64,000 bases of DNA, from the NCBI GenBank assembly GCA_902729315.2, contig LR746274.1, positions 1,550,001-1,614,000 of the forward strand. Direction: 5' to 3'. This stretch comes from Spirodela intermedia. Its lineage: Eukaryota; Streptophyta; Magnoliopsida; Alismatales; Araceae. The position numbers and the translations under genes are program-made. Every line of letters starts with the position of its first letter. Within the stretch, counting starts at the first letter, position 1. Shown one piece after another: positions 1-10,732 of the stretch. The notes under the pieces were generated by a model. The model had not been told where the DNA came from. It saw only the letters and a program-made list of their open reading frames with translations, and did not search any database.

Positions 1-617
1 ACAAGGAAGACATCTGAGGAAAGCAAAAATCTCTCCCCCCTTCTCTTATCTGTCTTCCCCCACGTCCATGGCAACTTACAGCACAAATTCCCCCATCCCT
101 TCGCCTCAAAAACCAAAAAAATCGTCTTTTTCCTCCTTTTTTCCACAACCGACAAGCATAGAATGGCCCATCCACCCCCTCCATCACCGATGATCTCAAA
201 ATCACAGCTTTCAAAAATCCCCCCTTTTTCCATGAAATTCGGTCGGTGATTATTAAAGCAATACGTTTTATTAATTCCTTTAAAACATACCCCTATAATT
301 AAATGTAATTAACTGATTAAAAAGTCATGTGCATGTGCCCCTATAATTGGGCATGCCACGTGGAGGATCAGCAAGAAGCCCTCCCAGATGCCACCTGTCA
401 TCGTCCAAGAAGCCCAGCCTACCATCCAACGGCCTAGATGGGGACGGCACGCAGTTATGTCCCTCAGAAATGGGTATTTTTATAATTTTTATAATATATG
501 CTCAGTTGCCCGAGGCCCAGAGAGACCCAATAAACCTAGACATGGGCCATTGGAGAGAGAGAGAGAGAGAGCAGGCCTGAGTGGGGCCCCAAACCGCGTT
601 CCCTCTGGCAGGTTTCG

Positions 618-915
618 TTGACTTGCCGTAAATGTAAAGGAAAAATGCAAGACAGGGTATTAATGTTTGAAGTTTTTCCGGGTAGTTTCTAGTCAACCAA
701 CGAGTTGACTATCTCGGGGAGACAACCAGAATCGAGCTGGTTGGTGGGTAGTAGATGGGGGGGAGTCAATCTGACACGCAAAAGCCATTAATGCGTTGAC
801 CGAGATAAGTGGTTCGACCACGTTCTTATCCAGACAAGGCGGGGGGCCGTAATGATCCCTGACAAACTAGTTGACCTTTCACTAGATCGCTGCCTCTTTA
901 AATAGTACAAGTCAA
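618..915. promoter_or_regulatory. Cluster of W-box-like TTGAC cores
   Basis: Seven TTGAC or GTCAA pentamers lie at 618, 692, 705, 765, 796, 871 and 911, about ten times chance frequency for both strands. TTGAC followed by C or T is the WRKY-binding W-box core. A regulatory role is inferred only, and no nearby transcription start is known. Confidence 0.35.
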
Positions 916-1034
916 TATTATATCGACTTGTACTGACTCCGGAGTGTTCCATTGGCGGGAAAGTCGTGTCGTCGTCGACTTAGAGGCCCGACGTAGTTAT
1001 GACGTGCAAAACTATCCCTTTGGTCTTCTCAGGT

Positions 1035-1046
1035 CCCTCCCTCCCT

Positions 1047-1077
<31 letters not shown>

Positions 1078-1083
1078 CCTCCA
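1035..1083. repeat. CCCT/CT pyrimidine microsatellite
   Basis: A CCCT-type run passes into a pure CT run and returns to CCCT. It is one of more than twenty GA/CT tracts in the window. Confidence 0.9.
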
Positions 1084-1301
1084 GAAAATGGGTTTCGGGC
1101 CAGACTATGAATACCCAATCCGTCCCTAATGGGCCAGTTCAACCCTTCAGAAAACGGAGCAATGTGCCTATGTTCAGACAATTTGAGGCCCACTATATGC
1201 GTGGGCTCGATTTTACACCAAAAATTGGCCCGATATGGTCCATATCGATGAGTGAGAAAAGTACACGATGGGCTGCGTACGAGGCAGCAAACTCTGTATC
1301 T

Positions 1302-1610
1302 GGCCCAATAGGCATGTCTTATCTAGAAGAGAGATAAATTGCTAGGTAAACAGAAAGATAAATAGATAGATATAGAGAGAGAGAGAGTAGCCATAGTAAA
1401 TATCCAGGTTTACTTGGCCCAATAGGCATGTCTTGTATAGAAGAGAGATAGATAGGCAGATATAGCGAGAGAGAGAGAGAGAGAGTAGCCATAGTGAATC
1501 TCCGGGTTTACTTGGGCCAGTAGGCATGTCTTATATAGAAGAGAGAGATAGATAGATACAGCGAGAGAGAGAGAGAGAGACAGAGAGTAAATCTATGGGT
1601 TTACTTGGCA
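1302..1610. repeat. Three-copy tandem minisatellite, unit about 100-114 bp
   Basis: Copies begin near 1302, 1416 and 1515. Each starts with a GGCCCAATAGGCATGTCTT-like box and continues with TATAGAAGAGAGATAGATAG-like sequence. Each then has a GA run, and a GTTTACTTGG-like box closes the unit. Differences between copies are mainly in GA-run length plus a few substitutions. Confidence 0.85.
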
Positions 1611-2309
1611 CGTCAAACCCATTAACAGTTTCATATTTTATAGTGCGTACGTAAATGGCAAGTCTTGTGGTAAGTTATTAATTTCTTACATCGCTAAAGA
1701 CTTCAGCTGACGTGTCGCGTCTAGCCGCCTTTTTCATCGCCTCCTCGGCCCTCCCTCCTCTCTCACACCCTCAAATTTTTTTATTCGGTGCGGCCATTCC
1801 CATTTCCAATAGAAGACTCGTGGGGGGATGTCGATTGTGGGCCCCGCACTCTCAGCCTGCCAAAAGTAAATAATAAGTGAATTATACTAATTCTAGAGAG
1901 AGAAAGAAAGAGAGAGAGAGAGAAGGGTTTTCTATTTTTTTATGTGAAATACCGATAAATAGAACCTTAATAAAGTTATACCACAGTCTAAGTATAAAAT
2001 ATATATATAGCAATTATTTAATTAATTACACAGCTGAGAAATAACGGAAATGCGAAATTATTTTGTAGTTATCTCTCAAAGTATCTTTCTTACTTTTTGC
2101 ATGAAGAATAAAATGGGACCCACTCGACCCCCCCCCCGCCCCAAAACGCATAAGCCCGCATCTCGTAGAACACGTAAAAGATTCGACCATCCATTCGAGA
2201 CGGAATATTTCGTACGATCTATCCTTTAGACGACCTTGGCAAGTGGGCTTTTGCCACGTGGCCACGGAAGACATCCGTCAATAAAAAGCAGCAAATAGCT
2301 CTATAGATC

Positions 2310-3019
2310 TCACCTCTCTTTGCGCCTACGAAGGAAGGTCTCCAGCGATCTCTTCCGGGTCAACGGCATATCTAAACAGCTTCAAAGTTAGTGCACAAAA
2401 AAATTGACTTTCCCAAGCTTGAACACAACGATATTTATATATAATTTATTTCCAGCATCGCAGCGTTTCTCCTCGAAGAGATGGCCCTCCGAAGACTTAC
2501 CTCTCTTCAGATTATCCAGAACCGAGGACGGCATGAGCTGACTTCGACCATTGTTAACAGGGGCGTTGACTTGTGATGAGTTCCGCTCAGCCCACCTGAT
2601 GATGTTCTCCGCCTGGGTTCAAAGAAGCAAAGGATGGTTCACGATTTTCCTAATTTGGATGATTTTATGGATCATAAAAGGGCTGTAATACGGCCAGACC
2701 GACTGAAATCGTATATTTAACCCGAGGGTTCGATCTAGGCGGGTAGAAAACAGAGTGGACCTTGTCGTGGGGAAGATAGAACACGCTGACTTTCCTGTTG
2801 TAGAAGATAGTTATGGGTTCCGCGGCCATTCCGAGAGAGGCTCTGCGGGATCGAAGTACGCGTGAAGGTTGATGAGATAAAAAAGCGAAGAAAAACTCGC
2901 AAAATTCATCTCGGAAGACAGATGATTTGAAAAATTACATGTCCTGTGGATTCATGGAGGCCTTGGCGTGGGCTCCTGAGAAAGAAGATTGTCAGAGGAA
3001 AGAGGGCCCTCCAATGGAC

Positions 3020-3050
<31 letters not shown>

Positions 3051-3138
3051 AGGGATAACCTAGAGAGAGAAACGGGAAGGAGGAGTCCCCCTCCTCCTGC
3101 GCGGGGAAATCGGTCTCCACCGTCGTGGTCTTCGACAT
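2310..3138 (-). CDS. JAZ (TIFY) repressor, short and divergent copy
   Basis: Five exons, 3060-3138, 2939-2975, 2761-2842, 2501-2612 and 2310-2371 (minus strand), join in phase to 123 residues. JAZ proteins repress jasmonate-responsive transcription in the nucleus and are degraded through SCF-COI1. Seen: an N-terminal VETDF segment, a ZIM/TIFY core TIFYNRKVSVFYLPHDK in exon 3, and a Jas motif MPLTRKRSLETFLRRRKER at the extreme C-terminus. Intron phases (1, 2, 0) match the neighbouring JAZ gene at 4979-5926, so this is a tandem duplicate. Oddities: the TIFYxG glycine is Arg, the LPIAR-type degron is MPLTR, and the TGA stop lies within a splice-donor-like AG/GTGAGA. Splicing there would replace the last residues with an exon I could not find. 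I chose the start because it precedes the conserved N-terminal segment. The family is certain; exon 2 is the weakest part. Confidence 0.82.
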
Positions 3139-4978
3139 CAGTTGAGTTGTTCTTGTCGGATGTGTGGTTGCAGGTTCTCTCTGCTCCTGGGGAAGAAACA
3201 GCGAGAGATAGAGATAGAGGGAGACCGAACGAGGGGGCGGGGAAGAACTGTGAGCTGAGGGGGATCGAGAGGGGGGGTATCTATGTGAAGAGATGAAGAG
3301 AGAGGGATTTATGAGCTTTTATGTGGAGAGAAGGATCCAGAGAGAGTGGGAGAGAGTTTATGAGCTATTATCTGTGGAGAGAAGATCGAGACAGAGAAAG
3401 AGAGGGAGAGAGAGAGAGAAAGAGAGGTAATTAGAGAGAGAAATAGCCAAGAATTCCACTGATCTTCCCCGTCAACGGGCTACTCCCTGAATCCCCTTGC
3501 TCGTACGCCAGAGAGAGAGAGAGAGGAAATCGATTAGGACGCAGGAGAACCAATTAAGACGACGGCCCTTCCTCTCCCTGTTTCTCTCCTCTCCCACGAT
3601 CCCTTCATCCGCAAGAGCCCTCGCCACTCCCCATGGCTCCTTCTCCGGCGCCCACAGTTCCACCCAGGGTGACCCCAATACTCCTACATTCCCCCCTCTC
3701 TCTCTCTACCCTCCCCCCATTCAGTGGAGCAGTGGAGACGGGCCGTTCACGAGTCGCAGTCATGTGCTTGTCGAGCTTCTTTGGACCCACGTGGGAAGAA
3801 AATGGGATTCCCGCACGTGTTTTTTTTTCTCTTGGTGCGAGATAAGGATGTATGACGCCAGCCATTGCGTCAGTGTCGGCAGTTTCACGTGTTTCATATG
3901 CAACTCAGTCATGAGATTGACAGTAATGTCAACATCAAATATCAAAACAACCATCCAATACCAATCTCTCCCACCCCCCCACCGCCCCGGTTCTTGACGT
4001 GCATAGGAGAGAGAGGGAGATACAGCCGATGAAGACAGCACACATGGAGGCTAAAGACCAACGTACAATGGAGGGGAGTAGACCAGAGCTCTCTCTCTCT
4101 CTCTCCCCCCTTCTTTCTCCGTCCCTCTCTATCTCTCTCCCCCTCTGTCTCTCATTCTCTTTCTCTCCCTCTCTCCCTTTTTCTCTCTCTCTCTCTCTTC
4201 CCTTCTTTCTCTGTCTCTTCCTCTCTCTCTCTCCAATCCAATAATAGAGGCTACTTATTTCGTCCTTGGAAAAGTTAATTTTGTGAATATACTTTTATGG
4301 AATACTATGAACGCAAGGACCCGTGAGTTTTCATCTCACGTGCCGGGAAAAAAAAACAAGCTTTCCGAGAGATGTCGCATCCGCCCTCGTGGGGTTTTAA
4401 CCGGCGTGCCTAATTGAATATTTAATCTCATTAAATATTTAATTAAATGTCGTCTTGGTAGCTTTTAAGGCACGTTGTTTAAAGACCGGCGTCTGTGTAA
4501 AATAATATCCCATTTTTTTAAAAAATATTTATTTTAATTTAGTAATGTATACATTAATTTCATTTTTTAAGCATACTTTTTGTTGGGCTTATTTATCTAT
4601 TTTTAAAATATATGGTCGTCCCTCTGGTAACAGGCTCAGTTGAGTATTGCAGCCCGCTTAGTCCGGCCCATTTATAAAATAGTGGGCCGAGAAGGAATGT
4701 GAGCCTTGCCTATCGGATGGCCATATCGAACCGCACGAGAAACGCCAGGGGAAGACACGTCAGCTACGTACGGCCTGTACGCTGAGTAGGAAAACACGAA
4801 ATATACTTTTTTTCTATATATGAATAATAAACAAAATTTGGGGGGGTGGGGTTAGAAGAGCTCTTTGTAACAACAGATCTGGAGCGTTCATGGATTCGAA
4901 CCCTAAAATCCTACGCGAGGGAGGAGAAGAATTGCTCGCTCGCTCGATCGATCGATCTTCCATGGCGAGAGAGGTAGC
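3139..4978. other. Spacer between the two JAZ genes
   Basis: This should contain the promoter and leader of the downstream JAZ gene (ATG at 3138). I see GA-rich stretches at 3357-3430, a CT-rich block at 4091-4243 and AT-rich DNA at 4500-4620, with no convincing coding exon. Confidence 0.5.
4091..4243. repeat. CT-rich polypyrimidine block
   Basis: About 150 bp of almost pure pyrimidine, with CT runs broken by CCC and TTT. It encodes only a low-complexity Ser-Leu frame. Confidence 0.85.
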
Positions 4979-5926
4979 CTAGTAAGAAGGGCCGCTGCTC
5001 CGGCAGCAGTCCGGCGGCGAGGAGAGGGAGAGAGAAGAGCCGGCATCGGGTGGTGGTGCTCTGCAACGCTCCTTCCTCTTCTCCAGGAACCTCTGCAGCG
5101 ACTTCTTCCTCGCGATCGGCAGATCTGCGGGAGGGAGAAGAAGATCGATCAGGAGGCGAGATCTCGGTAGCGGCGATGGATTCGGGATCTGGTGCTCGCC
5201 TCCGTCGAGGTAGGAGTCCTCCGGCCACAGTAGCTCCTGATTCCCGATGACGCCGGACTCCGCCATCCTGAGGATGGCCTCCGCCTGGGGTTCCATGGAG
5301 GACGAGGATCTGAGCAGAGGGACAGCGCAGGAGGGAGGAGGACGAGGGAGTTGCAGAGGAGAAGCGGACCTTATCTCGGGGCACGTGGAACTCGGCGACT
5401 GTTCCATTGTAGAAGATCGTCAGCGGAGCAGTATCGGGAGGGCTGTGGGAAGAAGATCTGGATAATCAGATGGAGAGAGAAGATCAGTGCGGGGGGAGAG
5501 ATCCAGGCGTCTGAGGATGACGGTGGGGAGGAGGAGAGTCGATGGAGCAGCACCTGGAGAAGGGGCCGAGGACGGGGATCGGCGGGGACTTCGCCGGAGA
5601 AGAAGACGACGTGTTCAGGGACAGGAATGGCTTCCCGCTCTCTCTCCGCCAAAACTCGGGACCTCCGGAGCACCCGACGCCAGAGGCCATGACTGTCCTC
5701 AGAAGCTCGGGGCTTATCCGGGAGACGACTCTCTGGATCCCTGCAAATCTCGAGGTAAAACCGGATATTAGAGAGATCCAGTCCACGGGATTTCTAGAGA
5801 GAGAGACAGAGAGGCATACAGACCTGAGAACGGCGAGCTACCGAGCTCTGCGGAGGGAGACATTGGACCGGGGGCTCCCTGCTTCTCAATCCGAAAGAAG
5901 TCGATCTCTACCGTAGAGTTGGCCAT
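4979..5926 (-). CDS. JAZ (TIFY) repressor, canonical copy
   Basis: Four exons, 5824-5926, 5554-5740, 5370-5442 and 4979-5284, give 222 residues. Seen in order: an N-terminal MANSTVEIDFF segment, a GIQRVVSRISPELLRTVMAS helix typical of JAZ N-terminal regions, the TIFY core PLTIFYNGTVAEF (NINJA-binding in the family), the post-TIFY AEAILRMAESG, and the Jas motif DLPIARKKSLQRFLEKRKER (COI1 and MYC binding). Known role: a nuclear co-repressor of MYC-type factors that is ubiquitinated by SCF-COI1 when JA-Ile is present. The alternative acceptor 15 nt upstream of exon 3 (5457/5442) is also in frame. The C-terminus runs into a Pro/Ser-rich tail without the usual PY after the Jas core and without a Jas intron. 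A longer in-frame upstream extension exists but is a low-complexity Ser run, so I took Met at 5926. It is the tandem partner of the gene at 2310-3138. Confidence 0.92.
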
Positions 5927-8280
5927 AGTTTCTCTTCCAACTCTTCCCTTCTCCCTCCCTCTAACTGCGCCTGCGTGCAGGTTGTGGGATGTATCGGCGA
6001 GGTCGAGGTGCCGAGGAAGAGAAGAAGAAGAAGAAGAAGAAGAAGAAGAAGAAGAAGAAGACGAGGACCTTGGAAGGTTCAAGGATGGAGGAGGTGGGCA
6101 ACCGTCGACATTTCTACAGCGGCGTGAACCAGCGTGGGGCGTACGGAGATAGCGAGGAGCACGCCCTTCTCGTGTCTCCGGCTTCCTCGCGGCGCCCTCC
6201 TCCCTCCTCTGCAAGTCGCCAGGTCATGGCAAATGGCGTGTAAAAGATCAAGCACAGGGTACACAGGGTACACGACAACCACCTGCAGGGCCATCCCCAT
6301 TCCCCCTCTCTCCCCCCCCCCCCTTGGGTGCACGTGTCCCCGCCGTACGCTACTGTGCGCGGCGGTGATCGGGCGGCGCTGTTGGCCTTCCAGCAACGGC
6401 CGACGTTTCCTGCCGAAGAGGAAGGTGCCCCGGCGGCCCAGGTAAGGACTATTCGGCCCAATAACTTCTGAATTCTCGCTCTTTCATTCTCCCCCCTGTT
6501 AGATCGCGTTGACCTCTGAGAACACATTTTTATCTCGTGATTTTTAAAAATAAATTAAAAAATTATTTATAAGCATCAGCATTGATGAACACATAATAAT
6601 GCGCACCGCTTATTTATCATTCTCATTACTCATTGGTGGCAGATATATGGATCCGTCGTTCTTATTCTCAGTTGACTTTTGACTTTACGAGATATTAATG
6701 AGAATAATATCATTGGTTAGAAAAAAACCCTACATTGAAAGCTCCATTTAGTTACGTGATTAAATACGTTGCTCTAATTGGATAAGGTAAATTATTTCAA
6801 CATGGCCGTGGATATTAATGGATATATTTAAAGGCGTAATAATATAAAAAAACCGGCCGGTGATTGAGGATTTTATGGTCGACAGGTGATGGAAGTATTC
6901 CGTCAACGGAGTGATGAAGCACACGTGCGCCGTTGCAGGAATCGGCAGCGTCCAAATCTAGCATCGGATTGCGACGTATGGAGCAGGCCAAAAATTTCCG
7001 GAAAACCCTCATAGGTCTCATACACGTAATACACTCCCTAATGTGAGTATATGTACAATTAAGTCAACATTTTTCTTATGAAGACCCTCAGTAGCATGGA
7101 GGGGAGGGCCGAACGTTACCGAGGTGCTGCCCGAATATCTTCTTTACTGTGGGTAGATAAGAAAGAAACTAATTAAAAAGGGTGAAATCGCTAGGTAATG
7201 ATTAAAAACTCGATACCACACTGATTTAGGAGGGGAGAGGAGGAGAAATGGAGGGCCTTTCTGACAAGTGGATGGTGCTGGCATTTACGTAAATTACGAG
7301 AAAAGAGGTCCGATTAGAAAGTTTCCTCTCACCCTCCCTCTCACATCGGCTCTCTGATGTCCATGGCACCTGCCAAGCCCGTCAGCAGATAAGGACCTGT
7401 GCCTGCGGCCGCGGCGATTGCGTCTCGACGGCTGGGATCATCACGAGAGAACCATCTGCTCAATACGAGCCGTCAGATTGCGGCGGGGGCTACCACGGGT
7501 GAGAGAGAGAGAGAGGGGGGGAAGAAGGGGGCGATGGAGATAGAAAGAGAGAGAGTGAGGGAGAAGGGGGGCGGGGTGGGGAATGCAGGTAGGCGGGGGA
7601 AAATGAGAGGCGTAGGAAGAGAGAATCAAATGGGAGGAGGCCAGTCGCGTCGCTCGCTCAGAGTCGAAGGTCAGACTCCGGCAGGCGGATCGACTTTGTT
7701 GTTACTGTTTCCTCGTCTCAGATCCGCATCGCTGGGTATATGTTCATTCTTGTTTTGATTTTGATTTTCTTCTTTTCCCATCCCCTTCTTGCAGGGAATT
7801 TGACGTGGTCTTGGACCTTGTTTGCGCGCGAATTTGATGTGATCTGAGGGAAGGTGACTGTTGTTTTGTCTGTGCTCTCAATTAGGTGTGATCTGAGTCG
7901 CGGTCGGCGAGGCTGTGATTAGCGTGTCGTATTTCACGTCGGATGATTATCTTGGAGAGGATCGCTGGTTTGGTTTCTTTGTGCTGAATGTGTTTCCTGG
8001 CGAGTGTAGGAGCGCGCCGGGTAGGTCTGATATCCGGATCTTGTTTGTCCCAGGGAGATCAGTGTTCGTTCGTCGTCTCTTTCTTGTTCAGCATTATTTG
8101 GAGTAGAGAAAGTCTTGCTGCAGATCTGGGCGAACTACTGATCTTTTCCCCCTAATCTCGAAGCTACAGATCCGTGCAGACTCTCGCTTGTTTTCACATT
8201 ACTGTTGAAGGAATCCATAAGAGTTAGGGTTGGGCGGAGAGTGGTAGACTCAGCTCCAATCTCGTCCGGAGCTGGCCAAC
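5927..8280. other. Intergenic region between divergent JAZ and AFB genes
   Basis: Upstream region shared by the minus-strand JAZ gene (ATG 5926) and the plus-strand AFB gene (ATG 8281). It contains an AAG repeat (6016-6062), a C run near 6314, AT-rich DNA (6540-7000) and a GA-rich patch at 7500-7560. The stretch 7680-8280 is T/G-rich and may be the AFB leader, possibly with a 5'-UTR intron, but I cannot place its borders. Confidence 0.5.
6016..6062. repeat. (AAG)n microsatellite upstream of JAZ
   Basis: About 15 AAG units. On the minus strand this is a CTT run about 90 bp upstream of the JAZ start at 5926, so it probably lies in the 5' UTR or core promoter. Confidence 0.9.
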
Positions 8281-10732
8281 ATGACTTACTTCCCCGAGGA
8301 GGTGGTGGAGCACATCTTCGATTTCTTGACCTCCCACCGGGACCGGAACACGGTGTCGCTGGTCTGCAAGGCGTGGTACAGGGTGGAGAGGCTCAGCCGT
8401 CGGAATGTGTTCATCGGAAATTGCTACGCCGTGAAACCGGGCACACTTGTTTCTAGGTTTCCTCGCATCCGGTCTCTGAAACTCAAGGGGAAGCCTCATT
8501 TCGCCGACTTCAATCTCGTTCCCCCTGGTTGGGGCGCAAATGCTCTCCCCTGGGTGGAAGCTATAGCCCGAGGCTGCCCGAATCTTGAGGAGCTCCACCT
8601 GAAAAGGATGGTGATCTCTGACGAGTGCCTCGAGCTCTTGGCCCGGTCCTTCCCCAACTTCAGGGCGCTGGTGCTCGTTAGCTGCGAAGGGTTCAGCACC
8701 GATGGCCTCGCGGCCATTGCAACACACTGCAAGTAAGCGACCTCTGTTCCCTGTTATTCACTATACTGAATCCATCTCTTCTACGGGCTCTCTCGACCAT
8801 CTGTTGTCGTCGGTTTCAAATTTTTCTCCCCTATTGCTTTCTTTCATCACGATTTAATGGGTTGAAGGGAGCATCTAGGAAGGTCGATCTTTTCTTCTTT
8901 GAAGCTGAAGCAAGTTCGTTGTCATGAAACAAAAGAACTGCAGTCTGCAACTGAACTAGTAAATTCAAAAGCCCAGAGGAACTCATCGCGAGCTTCCATA
9001 CACATTTTGGTGCAAGCCAATTAAAAAGTAGGTAGGGGATTTGCCGGAGGAATTTTTTTTCCATCCTCGATCCTTCATCTTTATGCAGATTTTATACATA
9101 AAAACTCCCTCCAGATTTATGGAAGGATATACTTCCACCTTTCATCGCACCGGTTCCAAAGAGTTTCATCACAATATTGCTAGTTGGTGCATGATATTGA
9201 CTTTGTGTTAGTCACTCAAGCTCTCTGTGTAAATTTCCGACATAAACTTGGACGGCTCTTTTGACCCAGTTTCTTTTTTGAAGTAGTGATGGTAGCAGTG
9301 GGTGGTGATATCTGCTAGATGTGATATCCTCTGTTTTCTTCCGAGTATTCCCAGGTGGCTGAGGGAGCTGGATCTACATGAAAACGAGGTTGACGATCGG
9401 GGGGAATGGATCAGCTGCTTCCCGGATTCCTGTACGTCTCTTGTTTCCTTAAATTTCGCATGCCTCAAAGGGGAAGTGAACGCTTTGGCCCTGGAGAGGC
9501 TCGTTACGAGGTGCACCAACCTCCAGAGCTTGAGGCTAAGCTCTGCGGTGTCGCTGGAAACTCTCTCTAGAGTGATCCTGAGGGGCCCCCAGCTGAGAGA
9601 CCTGGGCACGGGCTCGTACGTGCACGACCCGAGATCCGAGCCCTACCTCAACCTGGCCAGCGCCTTCATGGCCTGCAAGTCACTTCGGAGCTTGTCTGGT
9701 TTCTGGGAGGTCACCGCTCAGTGCCTCCCCGCGGTCTACCCCATCTGCTCCAATCTCACCACACTGAACCTGAGTTACGCGGCGTCAATTCAAGGCACCG
9801 AGCTCATCAAGATGATCCGCCACAGCCGCAAGCTTCAGAGCCTCTGGGTGAGTGACACGCAGATTCCATATTCTTCTTCTTCTTCTTCTTCTTGGTTGCG
9901 TTTGGTCAGTTTAAATTCCCTCAATTCCTCTCCGTTCTTGTTTTTTTTTTTTTTTTTTTGTTAGGTGCTGGATTTGATCGGAGACAGAGGACTCTGCGTG
10001 GTAGCGTCCACCTGCAAGGAGCTACAGGAGCTGAGAGTGTTCCCCTCCGACCCCAGCGGCGACGGATCTGCGGCCTCCGTCACCGAGGAGGGCCTCCTGT
10101 CCGTCTCCATGGGCTGCCCCAAGCTCCACTCCATCCTCTACTTCTGCCGGCAGATGACCAACGCCGCGCTGATAGACGTCGCCAAGAACTGCCCCCGCTT
10201 CACCCGCTTCAGGCTCTGCGTCCTCGACCCCAGAAAGCCGGATCCGTTGACTTCGCGGCCCCTCGACGAGGGCTTCGGCGCGATCGTCCGCTCCTGCCGG
10301 GAGCTGCGGCGGCTGTCGGTCTCCGGTCTCCTCACCGACAAGGTCTTCCACTACATCGGGAGGTACGCGCAGAAGCTGGAGATGCTGTCCGTGGCCTTCG
10401 CAGGGGAGAGCGACCGGGGGATGCAGGAGCTGATGGAGGGCTGCCGGCGGCTGCGGAAGCTGGAGATCAGGGACTGCCCTTTTGGGGACGCCGCCCTCCT
10501 CAAGGACGCCGACAAGTACGAGACAATGCGATCCCTTTGGATGTCCTCCTGCGACGTGACCCTGCAGGCCTGCCAGGCCCTCGCCGCCAAGATGCCGCGG
10601 CTCAACGTGGAGGTCATCAGCGACGACGGCGACTTTGCCGGCGGCGCCGTCTGCCAGGTGGAGAAGCTCTACGTCTACCGGACCGTCGCCGGGCCGCGGG
10701 ACGACGCGCCGGCGTACGTGTGGACTCTGTAG
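8281..10732 (+). CDS. AFB2: Auxin receptor F-box protein, AFB2/AFB3 type
   Basis: Three exons, 8281-8732, 9355-9847 and 9965-10732, encode 570 residues, close to the roughly 575 usual for TIR1/AFB proteins. Seen: an N-terminal F-box ([14 protein letters not shown], then [13 protein letters not shown]), the TIR1/AFB signature [16 protein letters not shown], leucine-rich repeats through the rest, and a C-terminal [12 protein letters not shown] segment. The F-box plus this LRR series identifies the substrate subunit of SCF-TIR1/AFB, which binds auxin together with Aux/IAA degrons in the nucleus and targets those repressors for ubiquitination. Start and C-terminus resemble AFB2/AFB3 rather than TIR1. 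Introns sit where the family has them (two introns, after the F-box region and in the middle). A miR393 site lies in exon 3 and a CT tract in the 3' UTR. The symbol is by family resemblance. Confidence 0.96.
10520..10541 (+). promoter_or_regulatory. miR393 target site in AFB exon 3
   Basis: The sequence GACAATGCGATCCCTTTGGA pairs with plant miR393 almost throughout, with mismatches only at the end facing the miRNA 3' end. It encodes the conserved ETMRSLW segment. In known TIR1/AFB2/AFB3 genes this site mediates cleavage of the mRNA. Confidence 0.93.

Larger units (their letters stand above)
1..2309. other. Intergenic region, no gene recognised
   Basis: I see no coding exon here. The stretch holds CT/GA microsatellites near 547-571, 1035-1083 and 1897-1922, a three-copy minisatellite (1302-1610) and a cluster of TTGAC/GTCAA pentamers (618-915). 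Its right end is the downstream flank of the minus-strand JAZ gene that stops at 2310. Confidence 0.6.

Noticed and set aside
4885-4910. T-loop-like GGGTTCGAATCC on the minus strand, as in a tRNA
   Set aside because: No matching acceptor stem, D-arm or anticodon arm is found at the right distances.
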